From positions 1 to 18,185 of the forward strand of contig DAEV01000106.1 in NCBI GenBank assembly GCA_002509495.1: 18,185 bases of DNA, given 5' to 3'. The stretch is from Methanolinea sp. UBA473. Its GTDB lineage: Archaea; Halobacteriota; Methanomicrobia; Methanomicrobiales; Methanospirillaceae. Of this stretch, positions 7,074 through 13,437 are shown in pieces (positions within the stretch are counted from its first letter, which is position 1; each line of letters begins with the position of its first letter). The position numbers and the translations under genes were made by a program. The notes under the pieces were generated by a model that did not search any database, had not been told where the DNA came from, and was given only the letters and a program-made list of their open reading frames with translations.

Positions 7074-7666
7074 TGATGGGGAACGGGAGACCCGCGCAGG
7101 CCCGGAGGGAGGGAACCTTCGAGAGGGAGCCCGCCCGCAGGGTATTTGCCGGAGAACTCAGGGAGAGCAGGGTCCATTTCAAGGAAGGCCAGGATGAAAA
7201 AAGCCCAACATATATCCTCCTCCCCACCGGGGAACGATGCAACCGTATCTTCCTGGTGGGAACCCTGACAGAGAAGCGGAAACAGGGAGAACAGAACCTG
7301 TTCTACCGCGCCAGGGTGGTGGACCCGACAGGCACCTTCTTCGTTATGGCGGGGAGTTATCAGCCTGAGGCCATGCAGCAGATGGCCAGGCTTGAACCGC
7401 CCGCGTTCGTTTCGGTGGTCGGGAAACCCAGTGTATACGAGCCCCCGGACGGTGCTCCCCTCATCTCGGTCCGCTGCGAGTCCATCACCCTGTCGGACAA
7501 GGACGTGCGGGACCACTGGGTCCTGGATACGGCCCGCGCGACCCTGGACCGGATCGATCATTCTCCGGGGACGCCCGACGGAGAGCGGGCCAGGAAAGAG
7601 TATGCGGGGGAGCCGGCCATGTTCCGCAGGATGGTCTTCGATGCTCTCGCACAGTTGAAGATCTAG
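7073..7666 (+). CDS. RPA-associated protein (COG3390-like)
   Basis: 197 aa. In euryarchaea a gene of this kind sits directly after RPA, and its product is known or presumed to bind RPA. Seen: FAGELRES near the N-terminus and an OB-fold-like core at about 55-145 (NRIFLVGTLTEKRK, FYRARVVDPTGTFFVMAGSYQPEA, FVSVVGKPSVYEP). A helical C-terminus follows (MVFDALAQL). Start is the ATG at 7073 or the next codon at 7076; both are compatible with TGATG coupling to RPA. Identification rests on this order and on the OB pattern. Confidence 0.87.
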   Translation: MMGNGRPAQARREGTFEREPARRVFAGELRESRVHFKEGQDEKSPTYILLPTGERCNRIFLVGTLTEKRKQGEQNLFYRARVVDPTGTFFVMAGSYQPEAMQQMARLEPPAFVSVVGKPSVYEPPDGAPLISVRCESITLSDKDVRDHWVLDTARATLDRIDHSPGTPDGERARKEYAGEPAMFRRMVFDALAQLKI

Positions 7667-7688
7667 AGAACGGCGTTTCGCCACAACA

Positions 7689-7698
7689 TTTATTTTTT
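7689..7698 (+). promoter_or_regulatory. TATA box / T-run before the 54-aa gene
   Basis: TTTATTTTTT is centred about 27 bp before the ATG at 7719, so it can serve as that gene's TATA box. The same six-T run follows a small GGCG/CGCC hairpin just after the RPA-associated stop, so it may also end the upstream transcript. Confidence 0.5.
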
Positions 7699-7718
7699 CC
7701 CGCCCGGGAGATCGGCAT

Positions 7719-7883
7719 ATGAACGACAAGGAGCGTTCCGAGCTGATCAGGACCATGGACCTCAAGGTCCTCAAGGAGGCCGCAAAAAAAGCCGGGGTAA
7801 AACCGGGAAGGTGCCCCACCAAGGCGTCTATCGCGAAAATGCTGCCTGACGAGGTCCTTCGCTCCCTGGCCGGGACAAAATAG
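7719..7883 (+). CDS. Small basic protein, 54 aa, SAP/Rho_N-like
   Basis: A complete 54-codon frame from ATG 7719 to TAG 7881-7883. The product begins MNDKERSELIRTM and is rich in Lys, Arg, Leu and Ala. Residues about 14-51 (LKVLKEAAKKAGVKPG then PTKASIAKMLPDEVLRSL) look like a helix-extended-loop-helix of the SAP or Rho N-terminal kind that often binds nucleic acid. This is pattern resemblance only. GC-rich third positions and a TATA box at leaderless spacing support it as a real gene. It follows RPA and its partner on the same strand, so a role near DNA is plausible but unproven. It converges with ribB. Confidence 0.68.
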   Translation: MNDKERSELIRTMDLKVLKEAAKKAGVKPGRCPTKASIAKMLPDEVLRSLAGTK

Positions 7884-7943
7884 TCGCGTCCGCGTCCCCG
7901 GACCGGAATCAGTTCCCCATAGGGACCCTGCCGGCTGTCACGA

Positions 7944-8627
7944 TCAGGGCTTTCTGCTCTGGCAGTATCCGTCCCATGCCGAGAGGACCTCGTTCCCCTC
8001 GACAAACACGAGGCCGTGCTTTTTTGCGTAGGTCATGGCATCCTCCTTTGAGAGGGCATAACCGCTGTCGTCGTCCAGCATCTCGCATATCGTGACGGCG
8101 GGCGTGATGTCCGCCATCTCCGCCAGCGCGATCGAGAGCTCGGTCTGGCCTTTACGGACATCGAGGAGTCCATCCGCTGCCCGGAGAAGCGCCATGTGGC
8201 CCGGAGTCCGGAACGTTTCGTGGAATCTGACGCCTCCGCCATTGAGCGCGCACTTCACCTGCTCGGCGATCGCATTGACTGTCAATGCCCGGTCCCTGTC
8301 GGTAATCCCGGTGAATGTGTCCCTGTGGTTTACCCAGAGCGAGAAGGAGGAGTGATTCTTCCGGTCGTACGGGATGTCCCCCTCCCTCTCGGCGACCGCC
8401 ATTGCCCGGAGGGCGTCGCTGGCAAATGGGAGTCCGAGGCGCTGCGCGGCAACCGGGTGGACTGCCGTGCAGATCAGGCCGCCCCCGTCTTTTCGCATCT
8501 GGAGGATGTGCCGGGGCGTTACGGCATCGGATCGGATTGCAAAGTCCGTTTCCCGTTCCCGGTCTTCAAAATCATACAACAGGATGAACTTCCCCTCCCG
8601 CAGCGCCGCCAGCGCCTTCCCGATCAC
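7944..8627 (-). CDS. ribB: 3,4-dihydroxy-2-butanone 4-phosphate synthase
   Basis: 227 aa. It converts ribulose 5-phosphate to 3,4-dihydroxy-2-butanone 4-phosphate plus formate, supplying the four-carbon unit of riboflavin. Seen: the acidic metal and substrate loop FEDRERETD at about 20-28, VNHRDTFTGITDRDRA at about 99-113, FRTPGHMALLRA at about 139-150, and GQTELSIALAEMADITP at about 160-176. There is no GTP cyclohydrolase II domain, as usual in archaea. The start is a GTG at 8627 that overlaps the rbkR stop by 4 bp (GTGA), so the two are co-translated. Confidence 0.95.
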   Translation of the reverse strand: MIGKALAALREGKFILLYDFEDRERETDFAIRSDAVTPRHILQMRKDGGGLICTAVHPVAAQRLGLPFASDALRAMAVAEREGDIPYDRKNHSSFSLWVNHRDTFTGITDRDRALTVNAIAEQVKCALNGGGVRFHETFRTPGHMALLRAADGLLDVRKGQTELSIALAEMADITPAVTICEMLDDDSGYALSKEDAMTYAKKHGLVFVEGNEVLSAWDGYCQSRKP

Positions 8628-9289
8628 TGACCCACCTCGACTGATATGGTATCATTGTCCTCCACACCGAGTTTCCTGCGGAGCGCGACCGGTGCGATCA
8701 CTTCGATGATGTCGTCGGGGTAATGGGTTCTGCCGGGGACGACGATTCCACAGGAAATGGTTCCGATCCGGCATGGGATGCACCTGGCATCGCCGAACGT
8801 ACGGCCGTCCGTCGAGAATCCCTTGATGCGGGTCCATTCGAGCGCATCTATTTTTTTCCGGATCGGGATGCTCGCATGGCTCAGGCGGATATTGAGGGTG
8901 CCCGGATAGGGCTCGAACCCGAGGTGGTCTTTGAACTGCTCCTTGTAGGCAGGCAGGCTCATGTAGTACTTGCCTTCGCCGATCCCTGATACCACAGTTC
9001 CATGGAGCGCGTACGTCCTGCCGCCTTCAGAAAAGATCCGTGTATATTCCTGGAACTCCCGCCGGAGTTCCTCCTCGCCGAGCTTTGTGACGGTGACCTG
9101 CTGACCATCCGTCGCTATGGCCCGGGTGATAAGCCCCTGCGTCTCGAGTCCTTTAAGCCGGCGCGATGCCGTCTGCTGGCTGATCGCGAGCATTGTCCCG
9201 ATACTCTGGGTCGAGACAAAGACCGGGCCCCTGCACCCGCCCCGGAGTGCGATGGCCTTCAGGCACTGGAGATCTTCTGCAGGAATCAT
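8624..9289 (-). CDS. ribK: CTP-dependent riboflavin kinase with N-terminal winged HTH (RbkR/RibK)
   Basis: 221 aa from the ATG at 9289; a TTG three codons upstream is less likely. The C-terminal domain (about 92-221) is the archaeal CTP-dependent riboflavin kinase that makes FMN: YALHGTVVSGIGEGKYYMSL, FEPYPGTLNIRL and PVALRRKLGVEDNDTISVEV are typical. The N-terminal domain (about 8-75) is a winged helix-turn-helix (ISQQTASRRLKGLETQGLI). Proteins with this fusion, called RbkR, are known bifunctional enzyme-regulators of riboflavin genes in archaea. Co-translation with ribB fits that role. A near-palindrome between its TATA box and start codon is a candidate operator. Confidence 0.93.
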   Translation of the reverse strand: MIPAEDLQCLKAIALRGGCRGPVFVSTQSIGTMLAISQQTASRRLKGLETQGLITRAIATDGQQVTVTKLGEEELRREFQEYTRIFSEGGRTYALHGTVVSGIGEGKYYMSLPAYKEQFKDHLGFEPYPGTLNIRLSHASIPIRKKIDALEWTRIKGFSTDGRTFGDARCIPCRIGTISCGIVVPGRTHYPDDIIEVIAPVALRRKLGVEDNDTISVEVGQ

Positions 9290-9292
9290 GCT

Positions 9293-9307
9293 AACCAAAA
9301 TTGGGTT
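9293..9307. promoter_or_regulatory. Candidate RbkR operator (inverted repeat)
   Basis: AACCAAAATTGGGTT is a 7-1-7 inverted repeat with one mismatched pair. It starts 3 bp upstream of the rbkR ATG and lies inside its TATA box, over the predicted transcription start. A regulator bound here would block initiation. The position is suggestive; binding is inferred. Confidence 0.45.
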
Positions 9308-9311
9308 GCTT

Positions 9312-9320
9312 CTTATTTAT
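9312..9320 (-). promoter_or_regulatory. TATA box for ribK-ribB
   Basis: On the minus strand this reads ATAAATAAG, centred about 27 bp before the ATG at 9289. It predicts a leaderless transcript. Confidence 0.6.
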
Positions 9321-9398
9321 GAGTATCTCTCCCCTGGTTCCGGCGCGTCTTCGTGACTTCGTGGCGCAAATCGTGGCATGATGCGCCGCGTGATTTGG

Positions 9399-9419
9399 TG
9401 GAGAATAAAAAAGCGAGAG
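9399..9419 (-). terminator. Possible terminator after the VOC gene
   Basis: On the minus strand, about 65 bp past the VOC stop, a run of six T follows a CTCTCGC segment. T-runs of this kind end archaeal transcripts. The rest of the 186-bp gap (9290-9475) holds the ribK promoter and some short inverted repeats (9363-9397), and no gene that I can see. Confidence 0.35.
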
Positions 9420-9475
9420 CAGGAGAAATTAAGATTCATAATGATCGAAAGCACAGGGACGTTATCCTTTGGGAT

Positions 9476-9862
9476 TTAGCCTAGCTGAGTTACCTGTATC
9501 AGGTTTCCGCACGTATCATCGAATACAATAATCGTCGAGCCGGGTGTTTTTGTCGGCTCCATGGTGAATCTTACGCCAAGTTTCTTGAGTCTCTGATACT
9601 CGTTCTGAATGTCATCCACAAAGAACATAGCTGCAGGGATACCCTGTTTGAAAATAGATTCCTGGTAGGATTTCGCTGCAGGATTATCGTTGGGCGGAAG
9701 AAGCAACTGGGTTCCGTCCTGCTCTTCAGGAGAAACAACTGTTAACCATCTGTATCCCCCTGCAGTAATATCCGATTTCCTGACAAAGCCCAGGACTTCC
9801 GTATAAAACTTGAGCGCCTTACCCTGGTTGTCCACAAATACACTTGTCAGTTTGATTTTCAT
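9476..9862 (-). CDS. VOC-family (glyoxalase/extradiol dioxygenase-like) protein
   Basis: 128 aa, one complete VOC module made of two beta-alpha-beta-beta-beta halves. Half one: LTSVFVDNQGKALKFYTEVLGF with the FY..VLGF signature. Half two: IPAAMFFVDDIQNEYQRLKKLGVRF, ending in VFDDTCGNLIQVTQ. The histidine usually found at the first metal position (in the first strand) is absent, so it may not be a classical metalloenzyme. Substrate cannot be told. Codon use is more AT-rich than that of its neighbours, and it has its own promoter and possible terminator, which fits a transferred single-gene cassette. Confidence 0.85.
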   Translation of the reverse strand: MKIKLTSVFVDNQGKALKFYTEVLGFVRKSDITAGGYRWLTVVSPEEQDGTQLLLPPNDNPAAKSYQESIFKQGIPAAMFFVDDIQNEYQRLKKLGVRFTMEPTKTPGSTIIVFDDTCGNLIQVTQLG

Positions 9863-9881
9863 AGTCGGATGACAGCAACCA

Positions 9882-9891
9882 TAATATTTAT
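9882..9891 (-). promoter_or_regulatory. TATA box for the VOC gene
   Basis: On the minus strand this reads GATAAATATT, centred about 25 bp before the ATG at 9862. It explains the AT-rich stretch that otherwise looks like a hydrophobic reading frame on the plus strand. Confidence 0.5.
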
Positions 9892-10033
9892 CTTTTTCGT
9901 GGTATTGGAGGTGTTCTATAGAATTTGGATCGCACGTGAATATCGAGGGCGTGATTTTGCCCTAAATGACAAATGCTTATCCTCCTGGGAACAGGTACCT
10001 TCCCACTTTCGTGAAATGTCGAATCCCTATTCG

Positions 10034-10044
10034 TTAATTATATC
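10034..10044 (+). promoter_or_regulatory. TATA box for the mevalonate operon
   Basis: TTAATTATATC lies about 29 bp before the ATG at 10069 in an otherwise mixed-composition gap (9863-10068) that holds no convincing gene. The spacing predicts transcription start close to the ATG. Confidence 0.55.
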
Positions 10045-10055
10045 ATTGTCCGGGC

Positions 10056-10066
10056 CCCATGATGGG
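10056..10066. promoter_or_regulatory. Candidate operator of the mevalonate-operon regulator
   Basis: CCCATGATGGG is a perfect 5-1-5 inverted repeat between the TATA box and the ATG of the HTH gene, over the expected transcription start. A repeat of this size arises by chance about once per kilobase, so position is the main argument. Confidence 0.35.
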
Positions 10067-10068
10067 AC

Positions 10069-10779
10069 ATGAAATCTGATTTGCGCAATCGGCTTGCCGA
10101 AAAAATGGCAGGAGAGATTACGCTTTCAGACTCACCGGGCAAAGCCCTGAAGAAATGGCGGATGAGTTTCAACATCCCTCAGGCGGTGCTCTCAGAGCAC
10201 CTGGAAGTCTCTCCCTCGGTGATCAGTGACTATGAAAGCGGGAGACGGAAGAGCCCCGGGACTGCCGTCGTGGGCAAGATCGTCGATACGATCCTCTCCA
10301 TCGATGAGGCGAGCGGGGGGAAGTACATCAACAAATTTGCCAAGATTCTGTATTCCGACGTTGATTCTGACGTGATCTACGACATCCATGATTATGCTGC
10401 CCCGGTCCCCCTGGGGAAATTCACGGAGTTGATCGGATGCAAGACGGTCTGTGGATCGCTTTCCCAGGATATCTATGGATATACTGTGATCAACAGCCTG
10501 AACGCGATCACCCAGCTCTCGTCCAACGAGTTCAACCGGATTTATGGCTGGAGCACAGAGCGGGCTCTCATTTTTACCGATGTGACCTCGGGCAAGTCGC
10601 CCATGGTCGCCATCCGGGTCACGCCGTTCAAACCCCGGTGCGTCGTCCTGCAGGGGATCGAGCCGGCGCTTGTGCACCCTCTTGTGCCCAAACTGGCGGA
10701 GATGGACCATATCACCGTGCTCTGCACAGGAATGGAAGTCGATCGCCTGATCCAGGTATTGCGGGAGGAACCATGGTAG
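10069..10779 (+). CDS. HTH transcriptional regulator (COG1709-like) heading the mevalonate operon
   Basis: 236 aa. Residues about 25-72 form a Cro/C1-type helix-turn-helix (ALKKWRMSFNIPQAVLSEHL, VSPSVISDYESGRRKSPG). The remaining roughly 160 residues form a conserved archaeal domain with no catalytic motif that I recognise (YDIHDYAAPVPLGKFTELIG, YGYTVINSLNAITQL, IYGWSTERALIFTDV). It could sense a metabolite. The gene overlaps HMG-CoA synthase by 7 bp, so regulator and enzyme are made together. The obvious inference is control of the mevalonate operon, with a palindrome at its own start site as candidate target. Confidence 0.85.
   Translation: MKSDLRNRLAEKMAGEITLSDSPGKALKKWRMSFNIPQAVLSEHLEVSPSVISDYESGRRKSPGTAVVGKIVDTILSIDEASGGKYINKFAKILYSDVDSDVIYDIHDYAAPVPLGKFTELIGCKTVCGSLSQDIYGYTVINSLNAITQLSSNEFNRIYGWSTERALIFTDVTSGKSPMVAIRVTPFKPRCVVLQGIEPALVHPLVPKLAEMDHITVLCTGMEVDRLIQVLREEPW
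10764..10770 (+). promoter_or_regulatory. Shine-Dalgarno for HMG-CoA synthase
   Basis: GGAGGAA lies 2 bp before the ATG at 10773 and inside the 3' end of the regulator gene. It fixes this ATG as the start, since the frame is open much further upstream. Confidence 0.6.
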
Positions 10780-11822
10780 GAATTGTCACGTACGGTGTAT
10801 ATATACCGAAATTCCGGATAAAAGTCGAGGAGATCGCCCGGGTCTGGGGAGGCAACGCCGAGGATGTCACCGGGGGGCTCGGAGTGTTCTCCAAGTCCGT
10901 CCCGGACCTGGATGAAGATACTGCCACCATTGCCGTCGAGGCAGCGAGGAACGCGCTCCGTCGCCGGGAGATCGATCCCCGGGACATCGAGGCAGTGTAC
11001 GTGGGAAGCGAATCCCACCCGTACGCCGTGAAGCCTACGGCATGCACGGTGGGGGAGGCCATCGGGGCAACGCCCACCATGACCGCCGCCGACTTCGAAT
11101 TCGCATGCAAAGCCGGCACTGCAGGAATCCAGACCTGCATGGGAATGGTCGCCAGCGGCATGATCCGCTACGGCCTTGCGATCGGTTCGGATGTCGCTCA
11201 GGGCGCGCCGAGCGATGCGCTCGAATATACCGCTGCTGCTGGAGGCGCTGCCTACCTCATCGGGAACGACGACCCGATCGCCATACTCCACCGGACCTGT
11301 TCCTTCACCACCGACACTCCCGATTTCTGGAGAAGGGAGGGGCAGGACTACCCCCGCCACGGGGGCAGGTTCACCGGCGAGCCCGGGTACTTCAAGCACG
11401 TGGAGGGTGCAGTGCGGCTCATGTTCGAACAGACGGGCAAGAATCCGAAAGATTACACCTACGCTGTCTTCCATCAGCCGAATGCCAAGTTCCCCCAGCG
11501 GGTGGCGAAGATCCTTGGATTCTCGGCAGATCAGATCAAACCGGGACTCGTGGTTCCGAGGCTCGGCAACACCTACAGCGGGTCATCTCTTATCGGCCTT
11601 GCCGCCACCCTGGACGTGGCACGCCCGGGAGACCGTATTTTCATGGCGTCCTTCGGTTCGGGGGCCGGGAGTGATGCGTTCGACATCGAGGTCACGGATG
11701 CCATCGAGGCCGGTGCGTTCCACCGCGATGCCGCCCCGGGAGTGGAGAAGCTCCTGGAGAACCCGGTGTATATCGGGTATGCACAGTATGCCAGACACAA
11801 GGGAAAGATCGTGATGCAGTGA
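10773..11822 (+). CDS. Hydroxymethylglutaryl-CoA synthase
   Basis: 349 aa, the archaeal length. It condenses acetoacetyl-CoA with acetyl-CoA to HMG-CoA in the mevalonate pathway for isoprenoid lipids. Seen: the catalytic triad candidates Glu80 (VGSESHPY), Cys112 (FEFACKAGTAG) and His234 (VFHQPNAKFP), plus the GNTYSGSSLIGLA and SFGSGAGSDAF segments of the thiolase fold. The upstream in-frame extension runs inside the regulator gene and is rejected. Downstream, its stop abuts the thiolase start as TGATG. In archaea this enzyme forms a channelling complex with thiolase and a DUF35 protein, all present here in order. Confidence 0.95.
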   Translation: MVGIVTYGVYIPKFRIKVEEIARVWGGNAEDVTGGLGVFSKSVPDLDEDTATIAVEAARNALRRREIDPRDIEAVYVGSESHPYAVKPTACTVGEAIGATPTMTAADFEFACKAGTAGIQTCMGMVASGMIRYGLAIGSDVAQGAPSDALEYTAAAGGAAYLIGNDDPIAILHRTCSFTTDTPDFWRREGQDYPRHGGRFTGEPGYFKHVEGAVRLMFEQTGKNPKDYTYAVFHQPNAKFPQRVAKILGFSADQIKPGLVVPRLGNTYSGSSLIGLAATLDVARPGDRIFMASFGSGAGSDAFDIEVTDAIEAGAFHRDAAPGVEKLLENPVYIGYAQYARHKGKIVMQ

Positions 11823-12985
11823 TGAGAGACGTCGCCGTAATCGGAATCGGATGCACGACCTTCGGGGAGAAGTGGGAGACCTCGTTCCGCGACCTCTTCC
11901 TGGAGGCGGGCGCCCTGGCGCTCGAGGACGCACAGCTCTCGGGCGAACGGATCGACGCGCTCTATGTCGGCAACATGTCGGCAGGGCGCTTTGTCGAGCA
12001 GGAGCACGTCGGCGCCCTGATCGCCGACTACGCGGGCCTGGCCTCGCGCCACATCCCCTCGACACGGGTCGAGTCGGCGTGCTGCTCGGGCTCGCTCGCC
12101 TTCCGACAGGCCGTGATCGCGGTCGCGTCGGGGCTCGAGGAGATCGTGGTGGCGGCCGGGGTCGAGAAGATGACCGACGTCGAGACCTCGACCTCGGTTG
12201 ACGCCCTCGCGGCCGCCGCGGACCGCGAGTGGGAGGGGTTCGTCGGCGCGACCTTCCCCGGGCTCTACGCGATGATCGCGACCGATTACATGCACCGCTA
12301 TCCCCTCACCAGGGAGCAGCTTGCGAAGGTTGCGGTAAAGAACCATTACAACGGGGCCCGGAATCCCATCGCCCAATTCCAGCAGGAAATCACGGTCGAT
12401 ACGGTGCTTCGGTCTTCCCTGGTGTCAGATCCACTCCGCCTCTTCGACTGCTCCCCTATCACCGATGGAGCGGCGGCAGTGATCCTCGCTCCCCTTGAGC
12501 GGGCCCGGGAGTTCTGCGACACTCCCGTTCGGGTCCTTGCCAGTACCCAGGCCAGCGACACCATCGCTCTCCACGACCGCCGCGACATCAGCACGCTGGA
12601 TGCGTCAGTAGTCGCAGGGAAACGGGCGTTCCAGATGTCCGGGCTTGCGTTGCGGGATATCGACCTCGTAGAGGTGCACGACTGCTTTACCATCGCCGAG
12701 ATCTGCGCGATCGAGGATCTCGGCTTCTGCCGGAAGGGAGAGGCCGGGAAACTCACGGAGGAAGGGGTGACCGCGCTCAACGGAGACCTGCCGGTGAACA
12801 CGAGCGGCGGCCTGAAGGCCTGTGGGCATCCCGTGGGAGCCACGGGGATCAAACAGGTCTGCGAGGTGGTACTCCAGCTCCGGGGCGAGGCCGGAAGGCG
12901 GCAGGTCGAAGGAGCAGAGGTGGGAATGACCCATAACGTAGGCGGAACGGGGGCTACCGTGGCCGTGCACATCCTGGGGGTGTGA
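11822..12985 (+). CDS. Acetyl-CoA C-acetyltransferase (archaeal thiolase), mosaic gene
   Basis: 387 aa. It condenses two acetyl-CoA to acetoacetyl-CoA and passes the product to HMG-CoA synthase in the same complex. Seen: the nucleophile Cys87 in VESACCSGS, HDCFTIAEI, and the C-terminal CGHPVGATG with the second catalytic cysteine and histidine. Start is the ATG at 11822; a GTG one codon earlier is possible. Codon use breaks sharply: all 11 serines in the first 165 or so codons are TCG, while none of the 10 serines after that are. The 5' part is also visibly richer in GCG, GTC and GAG. The encoded protein looks intact throughout, so this is probably a recombination patch. It is followed one base later by the DUF35 gene. 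Confidence 0.94.
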   Translation: MRDVAVIGIGCTTFGEKWETSFRDLFLEAGALALEDAQLSGERIDALYVGNMSAGRFVEQEHVGALIADYAGLASRHIPSTRVESACCSGSLAFRQAVIAVASGLEEIVVAAGVEKMTDVETSTSVDALAAAADREWEGFVGATFPGLYAMIATDYMHRYPLTREQLAKVAVKNHYNGARNPIAQFQQEITVDTVLRSSLVSDPLRLFDCSPITDGAAAVILAPLERAREFCDTPVRVLASTQASDTIALHDRRDISTLDASVVAGKRAFQMSGLALRDIDLVEVHDCFTIAEICAIEDLGFCRKGEAGKLTEEGVTALNGDLPVNTSGGLKACGHPVGATGIKQVCEVVLQLRGEAGRRQVEGAEVGMTHNVGGTGATVAVHILGV

Positions 12986-12986
12986 G

Positions 12987-13382
12987 ATGTCCTCCGTCGC
13001 AAGGTTCTGGAGGAAGATCCCCCAGCGTTATAACCTGATAGGAAGCCGCTGCACCAATTGTGGAAGGTACTTCTTCCCGCCGCGATCCTTCTGCCCGGAC
13101 TGCAGGAGGACAGGGAAGATCGAGGAGCACAAGTTCCTGGGCACCGGGGAGGTCGTGACCTTCACGGTGGTACGGTCGGCGAGCGAACAGTTCCAGCAGA
13201 TGACCCCGTACGTTCTGGCAATCGTGAAGCTGGACGAAGGTCCCCGGCTGACCGCCCAGGTGGTCTGCAACCCGGAGGAAGCCCGGATCGGCATGAAAGT
13301 GCGGCCCGTCTTCCGCCGTATCTCTGCGGACGGGGAATCCGGGGTCATCCATTACGGCACGAAATACGTCCCGGTAAATTAA
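12987..13382 (+). CDS. DUF35 zinc-ribbon/OB-fold protein, thiolase-HMGS scaffold
   Basis: 131 aa. A rubredoxin-like zinc ribbon (Cys22, Cys25, Cys36, Cys39; RCTNCGRYFFPPRSFCPDC) precedes an OB fold (about 50-115; FLGTGEVVTFTVV, PYVLAIVKLDEGPRLTAQVV, GMKVRPVFRRI). In archaea this protein bridges acetoacetyl-CoA thiolase and HMG-CoA synthase and contributes to a shared CoA-binding tunnel. Its place as last gene of the operon, one base after the thiolase stop, supports that role. It converges with trm5, with 55 bp between the stops. Confidence 0.93.
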   Translation: MSSVARFWRKIPQRYNLIGSRCTNCGRYFFPPRSFCPDCRRTGKIEEHKFLGTGEVVTFTVVRSASEQFQQMTPYVLAIVKLDEGPRLTAQVVCNPEEARIGMKVRPVFRRISADGESGVIHYGTKYVPVN

Positions 13383-13437
13383 ATCCCAATTTCCCATTTT
13401 ACTCGTTCACAAGGACCGGACAGGTGCGCGTTTCGGA

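Noticed and set aside
7019..8005. 328-codon minus frame over the RPA-associated gene and the 54-aa gene
   Set aside because: Antisense shadow; it overlaps ribB on the same strand and shows no domain.
9869..10072. 67-codon plus frame with a hydrophobic N-terminus
   Set aside because: Its hydrophobic codons coincide with the AT-rich TATA box of the divergent VOC gene, and it runs through the promoter and into the start of the HTH gene. A small membrane protein is not excluded but is poorly supported.
10437..10772. Upstream extension of the HMG-CoA synthase frame
   Set aside because: It lies inside the HTH gene in another frame; the ATG at 10773 has a good Shine-Dalgarno and matches the family's N-terminus.
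10542..11474. 310-codon minus frame over the HTH gene and HMG-CoA synthase
   Set aside because: Antisense shadow caused by GC-rich third positions; no motif.
11573..12376. 267-codon minus frame over HMG-CoA synthase and thiolase
   Set aside because: Antisense shadow, lengthened by the unusually GC-rich patch in the thiolase gene.
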